Shown here: positions 35,004 through 44,234 of the stretch, in pieces | How the letters are laid out: every line of letters begins with the position of its first letter | How positions within the stretch are numbered: the first letter of the stretch is position 1 | Assembly: GCF_000219215.1 (NCBI RefSeq) | Contig: NC_015727.1 | Coordinates: 1,116,001-1,180,000 of the forward strand | DNA: 64,000 nt | Source of the DNA: Cupriavidus necator N-1 | GTDB lineage: Bacteria > Pseudomonadota > Gammaproteobacteria > Burkholderiales > Burkholderiaceae | Direction: 5' to 3' | Translations under genes and position numbers: made by a program | Notes under the pieces: model-generated | Database searches by the model: none | What the model was told of the DNA's origin: nothing | What the model saw: only the letters and a program-made list of their open reading frames with translations

Positions 35004-35774
35004 CTAACGCCCCTGAAAAACCGGTTGGCGCTTCTCGGTGAAGGCCTGCAGGCCCTCGCGCATATCGTGGGAACGCTGGTGGTTGCGCAGTTCGAGCAGC
35101 TCGTGCCGCAGTGCGTCGCCCAGCGTCTTGTCGGCGGCCTCAGCCACCACCCGCTTCATGCGCGCCAACACCAGTGGGCTTTTCGCGGCCAGCGCTTGTG
35201 CCAATGCCTGGGCGCGCGTCTGAAGTACGGCGTCGGGCACCACCTCATTGACCAGCCCGAAACGCTCCATCTGCGCGGCGGTAAAGCTCTCGCCGGTGTA
35301 CAGCAACCATCGCGCCGCGTTAGGCGGCAGCTTGCGCGACAACACCGCGGCCCCGCCGGCGCCTGGAAATACGCCGAAGTTGGCATGGGCGTCCCCGAGC
35401 TTCGCGCTTTCGGCAGCAAGCACGAGATCGCACGCCATCACGGTTTCGAGTCCGCCTGCTAGCGCCAGGCCGTTCACGGCGGCGATGACAGGTTTGGGAA
35501 ACGCGCGCAGCGTATCGATGAAGCGTACAACGACGTCCAGGAAATCGGGCTCGCCCGTGGTGCCGGGCTCGGCCACTTCCTTGAGATCCGCGCCGGCGCA
35601 GAACGCCCTGCCATTGCCGGTCAGGACCACCACGCGGATAGCGGGGTCGTCGCGCCAGGCGTCAAGCTGCGCGGCCATCGCTCCAGCCGTCGCGCGGTTC
35701 AGGCTGTTCATGGCGGCTGGGCGGTCCATCGTCAGCCAGCCGACGGGACCATCGATGCGGGTTTGCAGGCACAT
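35004..35774 (-). CDS. Enoyl-CoA hydratase/isomerase (crotonase)
   Basis: A 256-residue crotonase. Oxyanion-hole blocks are GNGRAFCAGADLKEV and VNGLALAGGLETVMACDLVL; the first catalytic Glu is kept (GGLETVM), the second Glu position is Asn/Gly (ANFGVFPGAGG). It ends the minus-strand operon CaiB-acyl-CoA dehydrogenase pair-thiolase-crotonase and starts 11 bases after the thiolase stop. An upstream open frame out to 36299 is a shadow of the thiolase gene. Confidence 0.87.
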   Translation of the reverse strand: MCLQTRIDGPVGWLTMDRPAAMNSLNRATAGAMAAQLDAWRDDPAIRVVVLTGNGRAFCAGADLKEVAEPGTTGEPDFLDVVVRFIDTLRAFPKPVIAAVNGLALAGGLETVMACDLVLAAESAKLGDAHANFGVFPGAGGAAVLSRKLPPNAARWLLYTGESFTAAQMERFGLVNEVVPDAVLQTRAQALAQALAAKSPLVLARMKRVVAEAADKTLGDALRHELLELRNHQRSHDMREGLQAFTEKRQPVFQGR

Positions 35775-35785
35775 CGCGGTCTCCG

Positions 35786-36964
35786 TCAGCAAAGTTCGAG
35801 TCCCATGGCCACGGCTTCGCCGCCGCCCAGGCAGAGGCTGGCAAGGCCCCGCTTCATGCCGCGCTGCTGCAGCGCATGGATGAGCGTCACCAGTAGCCGC
35901 GCCCCGGAGGCTCCCACCGGATGGCCCAGCGCGCAGGCGCCGCCATTGACGTTGAGCCGCTCGGGGCTGATGCCGAGCTGCGCCATCGCGATCATCGATA
36001 CCACGGCGAATGCTTCGTTGATTTCGTACAGGTCCACGTCCTGCGTGGTCCAGCCGGCCATGTCGAGCACGCGGCGCGACGCATGCACTGGTGCTTCGGC
36101 AAACTGTTGCGGCGGGTTGGCACGCGTGGCATGGGCAACGATGCGCGCCAGCGGCTTCAGGCGCTGCCGTACCGCATCGCTCTCGCGCATCAGCACCAGC
36201 GCCGCCGCGCCGTCGGAGATCGAAGAAGCATTGCCCGGCGTGACCGTGCCGCCGTCGCGGAACACGGCCCTGAGCTTCGGCAGCTTGTCGGCGTCGCATT
36301 GGCGCGGCGTTTCGTCCTCTGCGAATTCGGCACCGCGTTTCAGCGGCACAGGGGCGATCTCATCACGGAAGCGGCCTTCCGCCACCGACGCCTGGGCGCG
36401 CAGCAGGCTTTCGCGCGCGTACGCGTCCTGTGCCTCGCGGCCAATGTTGTGCGCCTCGGCGGCCAGGTCGGCGTAGTAGCCCATCAGGTGCCCTTCATAG
36501 GCGTCTTCCAGGCCGTCGCGGTACATGTGGTCGAGCAACTGGCCATGGCCGAGCCGGTAGCCCTGGCGGCCGCGCGGCACGATATGGGGCGCATTGGTCA
36601 TCGACTCCATACCCCCTGCCACCGCCACGTTGCAGGTGCCGGCCAGTAGCAGATCATGCGCAAGCATGACCGCTTTCATGCCTGAGCCGCACATCTTGCT
36701 GATGGTGGTGGCGGGTGTGGAGGTAGGCAACCCGGCGCGCAGCACGGCCTGCCGCGCCGGTGCCTGGCCCACGCCGGCGAACAGGCACAGGCCCATGATC
36801 GCTTCATCGACCGAAGCAGGGGCGACGCCGGCCTGTCCCACGGCCGCGCCAATGGCGACCGCGCCCAGTTCGGGCGCGCTGCACGATGACAGCGCGCCGT
36901 TGAATGCGCCAATCGGGGTGCGCCTGGCACCCACGATGACAATGGATTCGTTGTTGTTCTGCAT
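35786..36964 (-). CDS. Acetyl-CoA acyltransferase (thiolase)
   Basis: A 392-residue classical thiolase that cleaves 3-oxoacyl-CoA with CoA. The acylated Cys92 is in SKMCGSGMKAVML, the His is in NGGACALGHPVGASGARL and the second Cys is in SLCLGGGEAVAM. GGMESMTNAPHIVPRG is the typical thiolase block. It is in the minus-strand operon after two acyl-CoA dehydrogenase genes and supplies the cleavage step. Confidence 0.92.
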   Translation of the reverse strand: MQNNNESIVIVGARRTPIGAFNGALSSCSAPELGAVAIGAAVGQAGVAPASVDEAIMGLCLFAGVGQAPARQAVLRAGLPTSTPATTISKMCGSGMKAVMLAHDLLLAGTCNVAVAGGMESMTNAPHIVPRGRQGYRLGHGQLLDHMYRDGLEDAYEGHLMGYYADLAAEAHNIGREAQDAYARESLLRAQASVAEGRFRDEIAPVPLKRGAEFAEDETPRQCDADKLPKLRAVFRDGGTVTPGNASSISDGAAALVLMRESDAVRQRLKPLARIVAHATRANPPQQFAEAPVHASRRVLDMAGWTTQDVDLYEINEAFAVVSMIAMAQLGISPERLNVNGGACALGHPVGASGARLLVTLIHALQQRGMKRGLASLCLGGGEAVAMGLELC

Positions 36965-37016
36965 GAAAGTCTCTGTGCCTACAAGCTGGAGAATGGGGCT
37001 GGACCGACGCCGAAGG

Positions 37017-38033
37017 TCAGGCGGGGACGGCCAGCTGTGTGCGGGCGAAGTCAAGGATGGCGTGGCCCGATGCCGCGTCCTGCGCGAACACCGCCTCGCC
37101 AAGCAACGTGGCGCAGTACGTCTCGCTACCTGCCACGCTGCGCCACTCGTGCAGGCGGCGCGTGAACAGCCCGAGCGCCAATTCCTCGGTAATGCCGATG
37201 GCGCCGTGTACCGCATGCGCGATCGCCGCCACACGCTGGCCGGCCTCGCAGGCGCGCAGTTTGGCGGCGGCTGCGCGCAGCGGGTCAGGCACGTAGCCGT
37301 CCGCGGCACAGCCAATGCGCGCCGCGAACACGGCCGAGCTGGCCTGTTCGGCCATCACGCTCAGTTCCTGCTGCACGGCCTGGAATTGGCCGATGGACCG
37401 ACCGAACTGCTGGCGGTCGTTAACATACGTGACGCTCATCGCCAGCACGCGCTGCATCGCACCGGCCATGCCTGCGGCGTGCGCCGCGTTGCAAAGCGCC
37501 AGGATGTCGGGCTCGCCATCGCTGAAGCGGAATATCGCGGGATCGGCCGACTGCCATTGCAGCGAAGCCGACGCATGCGGCCGATAAATGCCGGGCACAT
37601 GCGTGGCGGCCACCACTGGCAGCAGCAACCATTCTCCGCGCCACACTGTCAGCACGAGTTCAGCCAACGCCGCGCCCGGCACATTGCGGCACGTGATCTG
37701 CGTCGCGCCCGAGCACGGTGCGATGGCGATGCACTCGCCCTCGCTCCTGCGGCCCGCTTTTGCGAGCATGGCACGCGCGATGGCGGTCTCGGCGAACGGA
37801 TGGCTCAGGCCAGAACGGCCGGCGGCGAGGAACAGCGGGAACGCGTCGGCCAGCGACAAGCCCGCGCCATCGAGTTCGGCGGGAACCAGTGCGTCGGTGT
37901 AACCGAGGGCGTCAATGGCGGACCACTGACGCGCAGCGGCATCGTCTGCGCTGGACTCGCTGCGGCGCACGGCGTCGTCGGCGCACAGGTCGGCGAGCGC
38001 GCGCTCGAAGCCTTCCAGAAGGGAATCAGTCAT
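37017..38033 (-). CDS. Acyl-CoA dehydrogenase, short divergent subunit
   Basis: A 338-residue acyl-CoA dehydrogenase-family protein, shorter and more divergent than its upstream neighbour. It keeps the C-terminal helical part with DRQQFGRSIGQFQAVQQELS and HAVHGAIGITEELALGLFTR, but the mid-domain FAD/substrate motifs (the W-S/T-x-T block) are not clear. In steroid side-chain pathways such a protein pairs with a full-length one as an alpha2beta2 enzyme. It starts 20 bases after that neighbour's stop, which fits such a pair. Confidence 0.82.
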   Translation of the reverse strand: MTDSLLEGFERALADLCADDAVRRSESSADDAAARQWSAIDALGYTDALVPAELDGAGLSLADAFPLFLAAGRSGLSHPFAETAIARAMLAKAGRRSEGECIAIAPCSGATQITCRNVPGAALAELVLTVWRGEWLLLPVVAATHVPGIYRPHASASLQWQSADPAIFRFSDGEPDILALCNAAHAAGMAGAMQRVLAMSVTYVNDRQQFGRSIGQFQAVQQELSVMAEQASSAVFAARIGCAADGYVPDPLRAAAAKLRACEAGQRVAAIAHAVHGAIGITEELALGLFTRRLHEWRSVAGSETYCATLLGEAVFAQDAASGHAILDFARTQLAVPA

Positions 38034-38052
38034 GGCGTGTGTCTATATTGCG

Positions 38053-39216
38053 TCAACGAAGTCCGAGCGCGCGGGCAATGATGCCGCGCATGATCTGCCG
38101 CGTGCCGCCCCGCAGGGAGAAGCTTGGGGACAGCTGCGTGACGTAGGCCAGCGCGCGCTGCAGCGGCTCCGACGGTTCGAATTCGGGCATCCCTTCCATG
38201 GCCTCGGCGATCCAGGCCGGCACGGTCTGCTCGAACTCGGTGCCGAGATCCTTCACGTAAGCCGCGTCAGTCTCGGGGTTCCCGCCCTTGTCGAGCAGGT
38301 CGGCCACGGCGAGCGACATGGCGCGCAGCACGGCAAGCCGCCCGGCAATGCGTCCGGCGATCGCCTTGACGGCATCGGGCACCGGCAGCCCGCAGGCCCG
38401 CACCTCCGCCAGCCACGTTTCGGCCACGAGCTGGCTGGTCAGGATGCGCTCCGGCCCGCTGCGTTCGAAGGCTAGTTCGGCGGTCACCTGCTTCCAGCCC
38501 GATCCTTCCTCGCCGACCACCGCATCGGCGGGCAGGTCCACATCCTCGAATACCACTTCGCAGAAGTGCGCGTCGCCGGCCATGTCCTCGATCGGGCGAT
38601 AGCTGATACCGGGCAGGCTCAGGTCGATCAGCACCTGCGACAGACCCTTGTGGCGGTCGCCATGCTGGCCTGACGTACGCACCAGTGCGCACATGTAGTG
38701 GGTGCGGTGTGCGTTGGTCGTCCAGATCTTGCGGCCGTTGAGCCGCCAGCCGGTCTCGGTGCGCACCGCGCGCGTTCGCACGCTCGACAGATCCGAGCCC
38801 GTGTCCGGCTCGCTCATGCCGATGCACATGAACATTTCGCCGCGCACCATGCGGGGCACGAAATACTCGCGCTGCGCCGGCGTCCCGAACTTCAGGATCA
38901 GCGGCGCGGTCTGGCGTTCCGCGAACCAGTGGGCCGACACGGGCGCACCGGCGGCGATCAGCTCCTCCACCAGCACGAAGCGCGCAAAGGCGCTGCGACC
39001 CGCGCCGCCATACTCCTTCGGCAGCGACAGGCCAAGCCAGCGCCGCTCGGCAAGCGCGCGGCTGAATTCCGCGTCATAGCCCATCCATGTGCGGGCACGC
39101 ACGTGCGTGGGCGTATCGGCCAGCGCCTGTTGCAGGAAAGCGCGGATCGGGCCGCGCAGCGCCTCATCCTCGGGAGGGAGGGCGACGAGTGGCAATGACT
39201 CGAGGCTCGTGGTCAA
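38053..39216 (-). CDS. Acyl-CoA dehydrogenase, full-length
   Basis: A 387-residue acyl-CoA dehydrogenase. N-terminal helices, then MCIGMSEPDTGSDLSSVRTR and GRKIWTTNAHRTHYMCALVR in the flavin/substrate site, and a C-terminal helix with FSLRGGTRQIMRGIIARALG. The catalytic Glu position common in short-chain enzymes is not seen at the usual site, as in related FadE26/34-like proteins. Probably the partner of the next gene. Confidence 0.87.
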   Translation of the reverse strand: MTTSLESLPLVALPPEDEALRGPIRAFLQQALADTPTHVRARTWMGYDAEFSRALAERRWLGLSLPKEYGGAGRSAFARFVLVEELIAAGAPVSAHWFAERQTAPLILKFGTPAQREYFVPRMVRGEMFMCIGMSEPDTGSDLSSVRTRAVRTETGWRLNGRKIWTTNAHRTHYMCALVRTSGQHGDRHKGLSQVLIDLSLPGISYRPIEDMAGDAHFCEVVFEDVDLPADAVVGEEGSGWKQVTAELAFERSGPERILTSQLVAETWLAEVRACGLPVPDAVKAIAGRIAGRLAVLRAMSLAVADLLDKGGNPETDAAYVKDLGTEFEQTVPAWIAEAMEGMPEFEPSEPLQRALAYVTQLSPSFSLRGGTRQIMRGIIARALGLR

Positions 39217-39243
39217 GGGAATGCTCCTGATAGCGGGTTGTCG

Positions 39244-40455
39244 TTACTGGCGCGATGGCGCCAGCACGGTAGCGCCGGACGCAGCCAGCTTGCTGATGTC
39301 TTTGGTGCTGTAGCCGGCTTCGGCCAGCACCGCGGCGCTGTGCTCGCCGAGGCGCGGCGCCTGGAGCGTGATCTCGGGCGATGACTTCGACCACGTGCTG
39401 GGCACAGCCATCGAGCGGATGACACCTTCGGTCGGGTGTTCAACCACTTCGAAGAAGCCTACCGCATCGAGATGCGGGTCGGCCAGCAGCGAGTCGATCG
39501 TGTGCAGCTGCATCACTGGCATGTCGGCGGCTTCGAGTACTGCGATCCATTCCGCGGTCGTGCGGGTAGGCATCACCTCCGCCACCATGCGGTACAGCGC
39601 ATCGATATGCTTGGTGCGCTCGCCGATCGTGGCGAAGCGCGGGTCGCTGTCCATCAGGTCCGGCTGTCCGACCAGCGCGAAGAACTGGCGCCATTGCTTG
39701 TCGTTGTAAAACAGCACGCACAGGTAGCCGTCCTTGGTGCTGAGCGGGCGCCGATTGTGGTCCAGGATGCGGGCATAGCCGCTCGGGCCGATCGGCGGCT
39801 CGAACGTCATGCCACCCATGTGGTCACCTAGTACGAACTGCGCCATGGTCTCGAACATCGGCACGTCTACGCGCTGGCCCTCGCCGGTGCGCTCGCGATA
39901 CAGCAGGCCGGCGCTGACCGCGTTGGCGGCGGCCAGGCCGACGATGCGATCGGCCATCGCACTGGGCGCGTAGCGCGGCAGATCGGCGCCAGCGGCCTTG
40001 GCCAGCGACGGGATGGCGACTGCGCCCTGGATCAGGTCGTCGTAGGCCGATTTGGCCGCGTAGGGGCCGCCCTGTCCGTAGCCGTAGACGCCAACGTAGA
40101 GAATGCGCGGATTGATCTTCGCGATGTCTTCATAGCCGAGGTTCAGCCGTGCCATGGCCTGGGGGCGCACGTTGTAGATCAGCACGTCGGCATCGGCCGC
40201 GAGCCGCAATAGCGCCTCGCGCCCGGCTGGCTGCTTCAGGTCCAGCACGATGCTGCGCTTGCTGCGGTTCGCGTGCAGGAAGATCCCCGCCATACCGTCG
40301 TTTCGCCGGGGCCCGACGTCGCGCACGGTATCGCCCGCGGGCGGTTCTACCTTGATCACATCTGCGCCCAGGTCGCCAAGGATCTGCGTGGCGTAAGGTC
40401 CCATCAGAACCGTCGTCATGTCGACGATCCGGATGCCCTGCAGTGGGCCGCTCAT
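39244..40455 (-). CDS. CaiB/BaiF class III CoA transferase
   Basis: A 403-residue CoA transferase. Family blocks: GIRIVDMTTVLMGPYATQIL, DLGADVIKVEPPAGDTVRD, RSKRSIVLDLKQPAGREALL, VGVYGYGQGGPYAAKSAYDD. It would activate an acid by moving CoA from another thioester. It starts the minus-strand operon. The ATG at 40455 overlaps the stop of a 13-codon mini-ORF and has GGAG six bases before it; an open frame further upstream has no good start. Confidence 0.87.
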   Translation of the reverse strand: MSGPLQGIRIVDMTTVLMGPYATQILGDLGADVIKVEPPAGDTVRDVGPRRNDGMAGIFLHANRSKRSIVLDLKQPAGREALLRLAADADVLIYNVRPQAMARLNLGYEDIAKINPRILYVGVYGYGQGGPYAAKSAYDDLIQGAVAIPSLAKAAGADLPRYAPSAMADRIVGLAAANAVSAGLLYRERTGEGQRVDVPMFETMAQFVLGDHMGGMTFEPPIGPSGYARILDHNRRPLSTKDGYLCVLFYNDKQWRQFFALVGQPDLMDSDPRFATIGERTKHIDALYRMVAEVMPTRTTAEWIAVLEAADMPVMQLHTIDSLLADPHLDAVGFFEVVEHPTEGVIRSMAVPSTWSKSSPEITLQAPRLGEHSAAVLAEAGYSTKDISKLAASGATVLAPSRQ

Positions 40456-40493
40456 GGCCGGCTCCGCCGGTGCGATGGCGTCACGTCCTTCAT
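40452..40493 (-). CDS. 13-residue leader ORF overlapping the CoA-transferase start
   Basis: ATG at 40493 with GGAGGAGA seven bases upstream, the strongest ribosome site in this intergenic region, opens a frame MKDVTPSHRRSRP ending in TGA that overlaps the CoA-transferase ATG (ATGA). It is too short to judge as a protein. It may be a translation-coupling leader, or the true site may have shifted during evolution. Confidence 0.35.
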   Translation of the reverse strand: MKDVTPSHRRSRP

Positions 40494-40784
40494 GATGTCT
40501 CCTCCGTTCGTATGCGGCCATCGTACAGAACAGCGGGAAGGCGAAAAAATACTTTTGATATGTCGCGCCATACACGGGCTGTATCGGGGTATCGGTCTGT
40601 CGGTGGTGCGAAGCGGTACTGCCTGCCACGCACCGTTTCATCTGCTGGATATGCGCCGTCCAACCCACCCTTATCGGGGTGTATCGCCTTCCCGCGTGCG
40701 GGGCAATCATGCCGGACGTGCGCCATGCCGATGCACGCGGCCCGCGTTGTACGGCGGCACCGATTCAATAAAAGGAGACCACTT

Positions 40785-41762
40785 ATGCCCAGTTTCAAGC
40801 CCCGCATGCTGAGGCTGCTGTGCCCCTGGCTGGCGGGATTCGCCATCGCAACACCGGTCCATGCCGGCGAGTATCCCGAGCGACCCGTCAGGATCGTCTC
40901 GGTCACCAGCGCCGGCACCGGCGTCGACGACTACACGCGCCTGCTGGCTAAGTACCTCACGGACAAGCTCGGGCGGAGCTTCGTAGTCGAGAACCGGCCT
41001 GGCGGCAACATGGTCGTGGCAACCGACTTGGTGGCGAAGGCTGCGCCGGATGGCTACACCATACTGCTCGCGGGCTCCGGCGCCATGGCGGCCAACCCAT
41101 ACCTGTTCCGCAAGCTGCCTTATGACCCGATGAAGGACTTCGTGCCCGTGGCGCGGCTGTCGGTGCTGCCGATCGCCATCATCGTTCCGGGCAACTCGCC
41201 CTATCGCTCGGTGAAGGAACTCGTGGCGAGCGCGCAGGCGAATCCTGGCAAGCTAAACTGCGCCACCTCGAGCAACGGCTATCGCGTCATCGCCTATGCC
41301 TTCAATGAAGCCGCGAAGATCGACGCGGCAAGCGTGCCTTACAAGGCCTCGAACGCGTTGATGACGGACGTGATGGCCGGCGTGGTGGACTACGCGGCGG
41401 TCGAGGCGTCCGCCATCATTCCGCACGTGCAGAGCGGCAAGCTCCGTGCGCTGGCCGTCACCGGCCCATCCCGCCTATCGCCGCTAAAGGACGTGCCGAC
41501 GCTGGCCGAACTGGGCCTTGAGCGGCAACCGTTGAATACCTGGACCGGCCTCTTCGCGCCAGCCGGCACGCCGCAGCCGATCGTCGACAAGCTGGCCAGG
41601 CTGGCGCTGGAGTTCATCGGTACGCCTGAGGCGGTAGCGCACTACCACGCACGCGGCAGCGCAGCCTATCCCGCCGACGGCGCGGCGCTGCGCAAGACCA
41701 TCGTCGCGGACCAGCAGATCTGGAAGCGGATGATCGCGCTGACTGGCATCCAGCCGGAGTGA
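40785..41762 (+). CDS. Bug-type periplasmic solute receptor (GTGVDD type)
   Basis: A 325-residue Bug receptor. Signal peptide about 1-27 (TPVHAG), EYPERPVRIVSVTSAGTGVD and DYTRLLAKYLTDKLG, then ENRPGGNMVVATDLVAKAAP. The GTGVDD loop takes the place of the usual G-G-x-x-D ligand loop and is shared with the receptor at 58261-59250, so the two may bind related ligands. AAGGAG precedes the ATG. It is divergent from the CoA-transferase operon. Confidence 0.88.
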   Translation: MPSFKPRMLRLLCPWLAGFAIATPVHAGEYPERPVRIVSVTSAGTGVDDYTRLLAKYLTDKLGRSFVVENRPGGNMVVATDLVAKAAPDGYTILLAGSGAMAANPYLFRKLPYDPMKDFVPVARLSVLPIAIIVPGNSPYRSVKELVASAQANPGKLNCATSSNGYRVIAYAFNEAAKIDAASVPYKASNALMTDVMAGVVDYAAVEASAIIPHVQSGKLRALAVTGPSRLSPLKDVPTLAELGLERQPLNTWTGLFAPAGTPQPIVDKLARLALEFIGTPEAVAHYHARGSAAYPADGAALRKTIVADQQIWKRMIALTGIQPE

Positions 41763-41771
41763 CGAGGCAAC

Positions 41772-41804
41772 AGCGCCGCCCACCCTTTTCGGGTCGGCGG
41801 CGCT
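41772..41804. terminator. Hairpin between convergent genes
   Basis: AGCGCCGCC pairs with GGCGGCGCT, and an inner ACCC/GGGT extends the stem around TTTTC. It lies between the convergent Bug and porin genes. No T-run follows on either strand, so it is only a probable bidirectional terminator. Confidence 0.5.
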
Positions 41805-41828
41805 CCTATCGTCCTGCCGGACCTGCAA

Positions 41829-43010
41829 TCAGAAGATGTGCCGCACGCCCGTGGTCACACCGACCATGTTCTTCTGTCCCGGTGCTTGCGGATAGTTGAA
41901 CAGGTAGCCGGTGAAGGGGCCGTCGTTGATCAGGCTGCCGTTGTGGACGTAGCTGCTGGCGAGGTACACGTCGGTCCGCTTGCTGAGCGAGTAATCGAGC
42001 ACGAGCGAAACCTGCTGCGGATTGGCGGGATTGGTCGCCACGCCCGCTGGCGTCGGACGGTACTGCTTGATGTTCGAGTAGTAGTAGCCGAGTTGCACGC
42101 CCAATGCCGCAGTCACGTCATAGTTGACGCCGGCGAACCAGAAGTCGTCGCGGATCAGCGTGGCGTCGTTGCTGAACTGGCTATCGCGATAGCGGTAGCC
42201 GCCGCTGATCTTGAGTCGGCCCGTCGTGTAGCTCGCGGCCACGCCGGTCTTGCGCTCGCGGCCCGTGTTGCCAGGCGTCGCGGCCGGCGCGGGATTCCAC
42301 TGGTCGTACCCCACGCCCACGGCAAAACCACCGCCCTCGTACGAGACCGCCGCGCCCCATGCGCTGTTGTCCTTGATATTGCCGGGCGCTTCTCCCGGGC
42401 CCAGGGGCTGCCCCGTTCCGGCTGCCTGCAACGATGATGCCGTGCCGAACGAATAGTGCGCTCCCACTTGCACGCCGCCGAACTTGCCGCGGTACTTGGC
42501 CATGTTGGACTGGCGGTAGTTCAGGCCCAGCCACCATACCCCCGGTTCATAGCTGGCCGCAAAGCGCAATGGCGCGAAGACAATCAGCGCGTCGGTCATT
42601 GACGTGTACTGACGGCCAAACGTAAGCCGGCCATGATCCTTGTTGCCTAGCCCCACGATGGCCGCCCGGTTGAACAACGGCGCGGTGGTCAGGTTGCCCG
42701 AGTCCCAGTCGAACCCCGACTCCAGGTTGAACAGCGCCGACCACCCCTGCCCCAGGTCTTCCGTCCCACGCAGGCCCCAGCGCGACGCTGACAGGCCGCC
42801 CGCGCGCGGCATGTCGAAACGCTTGCCCACCGGCGCGGTGGCCGTGCCCGTCGTGGCCAGGTTCGCGGGCGCGGTGCCCACGCGGTTGACGTATTCGATG
42901 CTGCCGTCGATCACGCCATACAGCGTGACGTTGGTCTGCGCATGGACGACACCAGCAGCCATCGTGCCCAGCGCCGCCAACGACGCGTGCGCGAGTTGTG
43001 ATTTCTTCAT
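41829..43010 (-). CDS. Gram-negative porin (OmpC-like)
   Basis: A 393-residue porin. Signal peptide about 1-24 (GVVHAQ), TNVTLYGVIDGSIEYVNRVG as first strand, GGLSASRWGLRGTEDLGQGW and GRLTFGRQYTSMTDALIVF as typical blocks, ending MVGVTTGVRHIF. It resembles the porin at 13304-14467 across the whole length. Its position between a Bug receptor and CoA-ester genes suggests an outer-membrane entry for the same acids. Confidence 0.9.
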   Translation of the reverse strand: MKKSQLAHASLAALGTMAAGVVHAQTNVTLYGVIDGSIEYVNRVGTAPANLATTGTATAPVGKRFDMPRAGGLSASRWGLRGTEDLGQGWSALFNLESGFDWDSGNLTTAPLFNRAAIVGLGNKDHGRLTFGRQYTSMTDALIVFAPLRFAASYEPGVWWLGLNYRQSNMAKYRGKFGGVQVGAHYSFGTASSLQAAGTGQPLGPGEAPGNIKDNSAWGAAVSYEGGGFAVGVGYDQWNPAPAATPGNTGRERKTGVAASYTTGRLKISGGYRYRDSQFSNDATLIRDDFWFAGVNYDVTAALGVQLGYYYSNIKQYRPTPAGVATNPANPQQVSLVLDYSLSKRTDVYLASSYVHNGSLINDGPFTGYLFNYPQAPGQKNMVGVTTGVRHIF

Positions 43011-43114
43011 TTTCTCCCCTTCTCCCTTTGCTTGGTGGCGTCGCCCCAGTGGTTGGGGCGACCTGATGCGCCGCGCTAGCGTCCTCCACGCATGCGCGGA
43101 TTAAAAAAATCCAG

Positions 43115-43960
43115 TCACGCCGGGTTACGCCGGACTTCACGATCCCAGTCATACTTCGGCGCTTCGCCGCGCAGGAAGCCGCGCACCGCTTCCCCGTAGT
43201 GCGGCGCCGCGGCGGCTAGCGCCTGGGCCTGTGCCTCGATCTCGAACATCGTGTCGTAAGGCGTCTCGAACGTCGCGTTTGCAGCGCGCTTGGTCAGCGC
43301 CATGGCTTCACGAGGGCCGTTGAGGAAGCGCGCCGCAAACCGGCGCGCGGCTTCTGGCAGCGCATCGGCGGTGTAGATGTCGTGCACGATGCCAAGTTGC
43401 CGGGCCTCCTGGGCGTCCACGCGGCGACCGGTCAGCATCAGTTCCTTTGCCTTGCTCATCCCGACGATGCGCGGCAGCGCGTAGAGCGCACCCATGTCCG
43501 GTATCAGTCCGACTTTCACGAACGCCATCGAGAACGACGCCCGCTCCGAGGCGAGCACGAAATCGGCTGCCAGCACCAGCGAGCAGCCAGCGCCTGCCGC
43601 AGGGCCATCGACGGCGGCAATGACCGGCACGCCAAGCTGGTGCAGCCGCCGTAACCACGCATGGGTAGCGGCCACGCGGTGGCGCATCACCTCGGGGGCG
43701 CGTGCCGCAGGATCGGGGTCGTCAATCAGCGCCGCGACGGACTTCAGGTCGCCGCCAGCGCAAAAGCTGCCGCCCGAACCGGCAAGGATCAGCGCACGAA
43801 TGCTGCACTCGTTCTCAACGATATCGAGCATGTCGGCATAGTCCTGCCGCATCTCCAGCGACAGCGCGTTGCGCGCCCCGGGGCGCTGGTGCGTGAACTC
43901 CGCGATCCCGTCGAGGACGGTCAGTACGGAATGGCGCAGCGGATATTGCGAGGTTGGCAT
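43115..43960 (-). CDS. Crotonase, enoyl-CoA isomerase-like
   Basis: A 281-residue crotonase. GSGGSFCAGGDLKSVAALID and VDGPAAGAGCSLVLAADFVL form the oxyanion hole. The first catalytic Glu is replaced by Ser (GAGCSLVLA), while an Asp is present in KVGLIPDMGALYALP, where PaaG-type isomerases have their only catalytic Asp. Double-bond isomerase is therefore more likely than hydratase. The frame is open to 44185, but the ATG at 43960 fits the fold. It is upstream of the porin on the same strand. Confidence 0.85.
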   Translation of the reverse strand: MPTSQYPLRHSVLTVLDGIAEFTHQRPGARNALSLEMRQDYADMLDIVENECSIRALILAGSGGSFCAGGDLKSVAALIDDPDPAARAPEVMRHRVAATHAWLRRLHQLGVPVIAAVDGPAAGAGCSLVLAADFVLASERASFSMAFVKVGLIPDMGALYALPRIVGMSKAKELMLTGRRVDAQEARQLGIVHDIYTADALPEAARRFAARFLNGPREAMALTKRAANATFETPYDTMFEIEAQAQALAAAAPHYGEAVRGFLRGEAPKYDWDREVRRNPA

Positions 43961-44234
43961 TGAGGATCCTTCGGTGGATGGGAAACGTCCTGCACGTGCT
44001 GGGCAGACAGTCTCCACGCACGCGCAGCCCAACGGTCCCACCCGACGTGAGGGGATGCAACGCAACCCGAAGGGACATATGGAACGCCACGAATGTATCG
44101 CCACAGCGGCGCGCACCTGGCGACACTTATCGCCACCAAAGGCGGGGGGCACAACCTCATGCCGCCTTGCTTTAAGGTGCAGCATGTCGGCAAGCCGCGT
44201 TCGCGGTGCCGCCGGTTAATGGAGAGCAACGCAA

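Noticed and set aside
36594..38081. Plus-strand ORF of 495 codons
   Set aside because: Antisense to thiolase and acyl-CoA dehydrogenase genes, both well supported.
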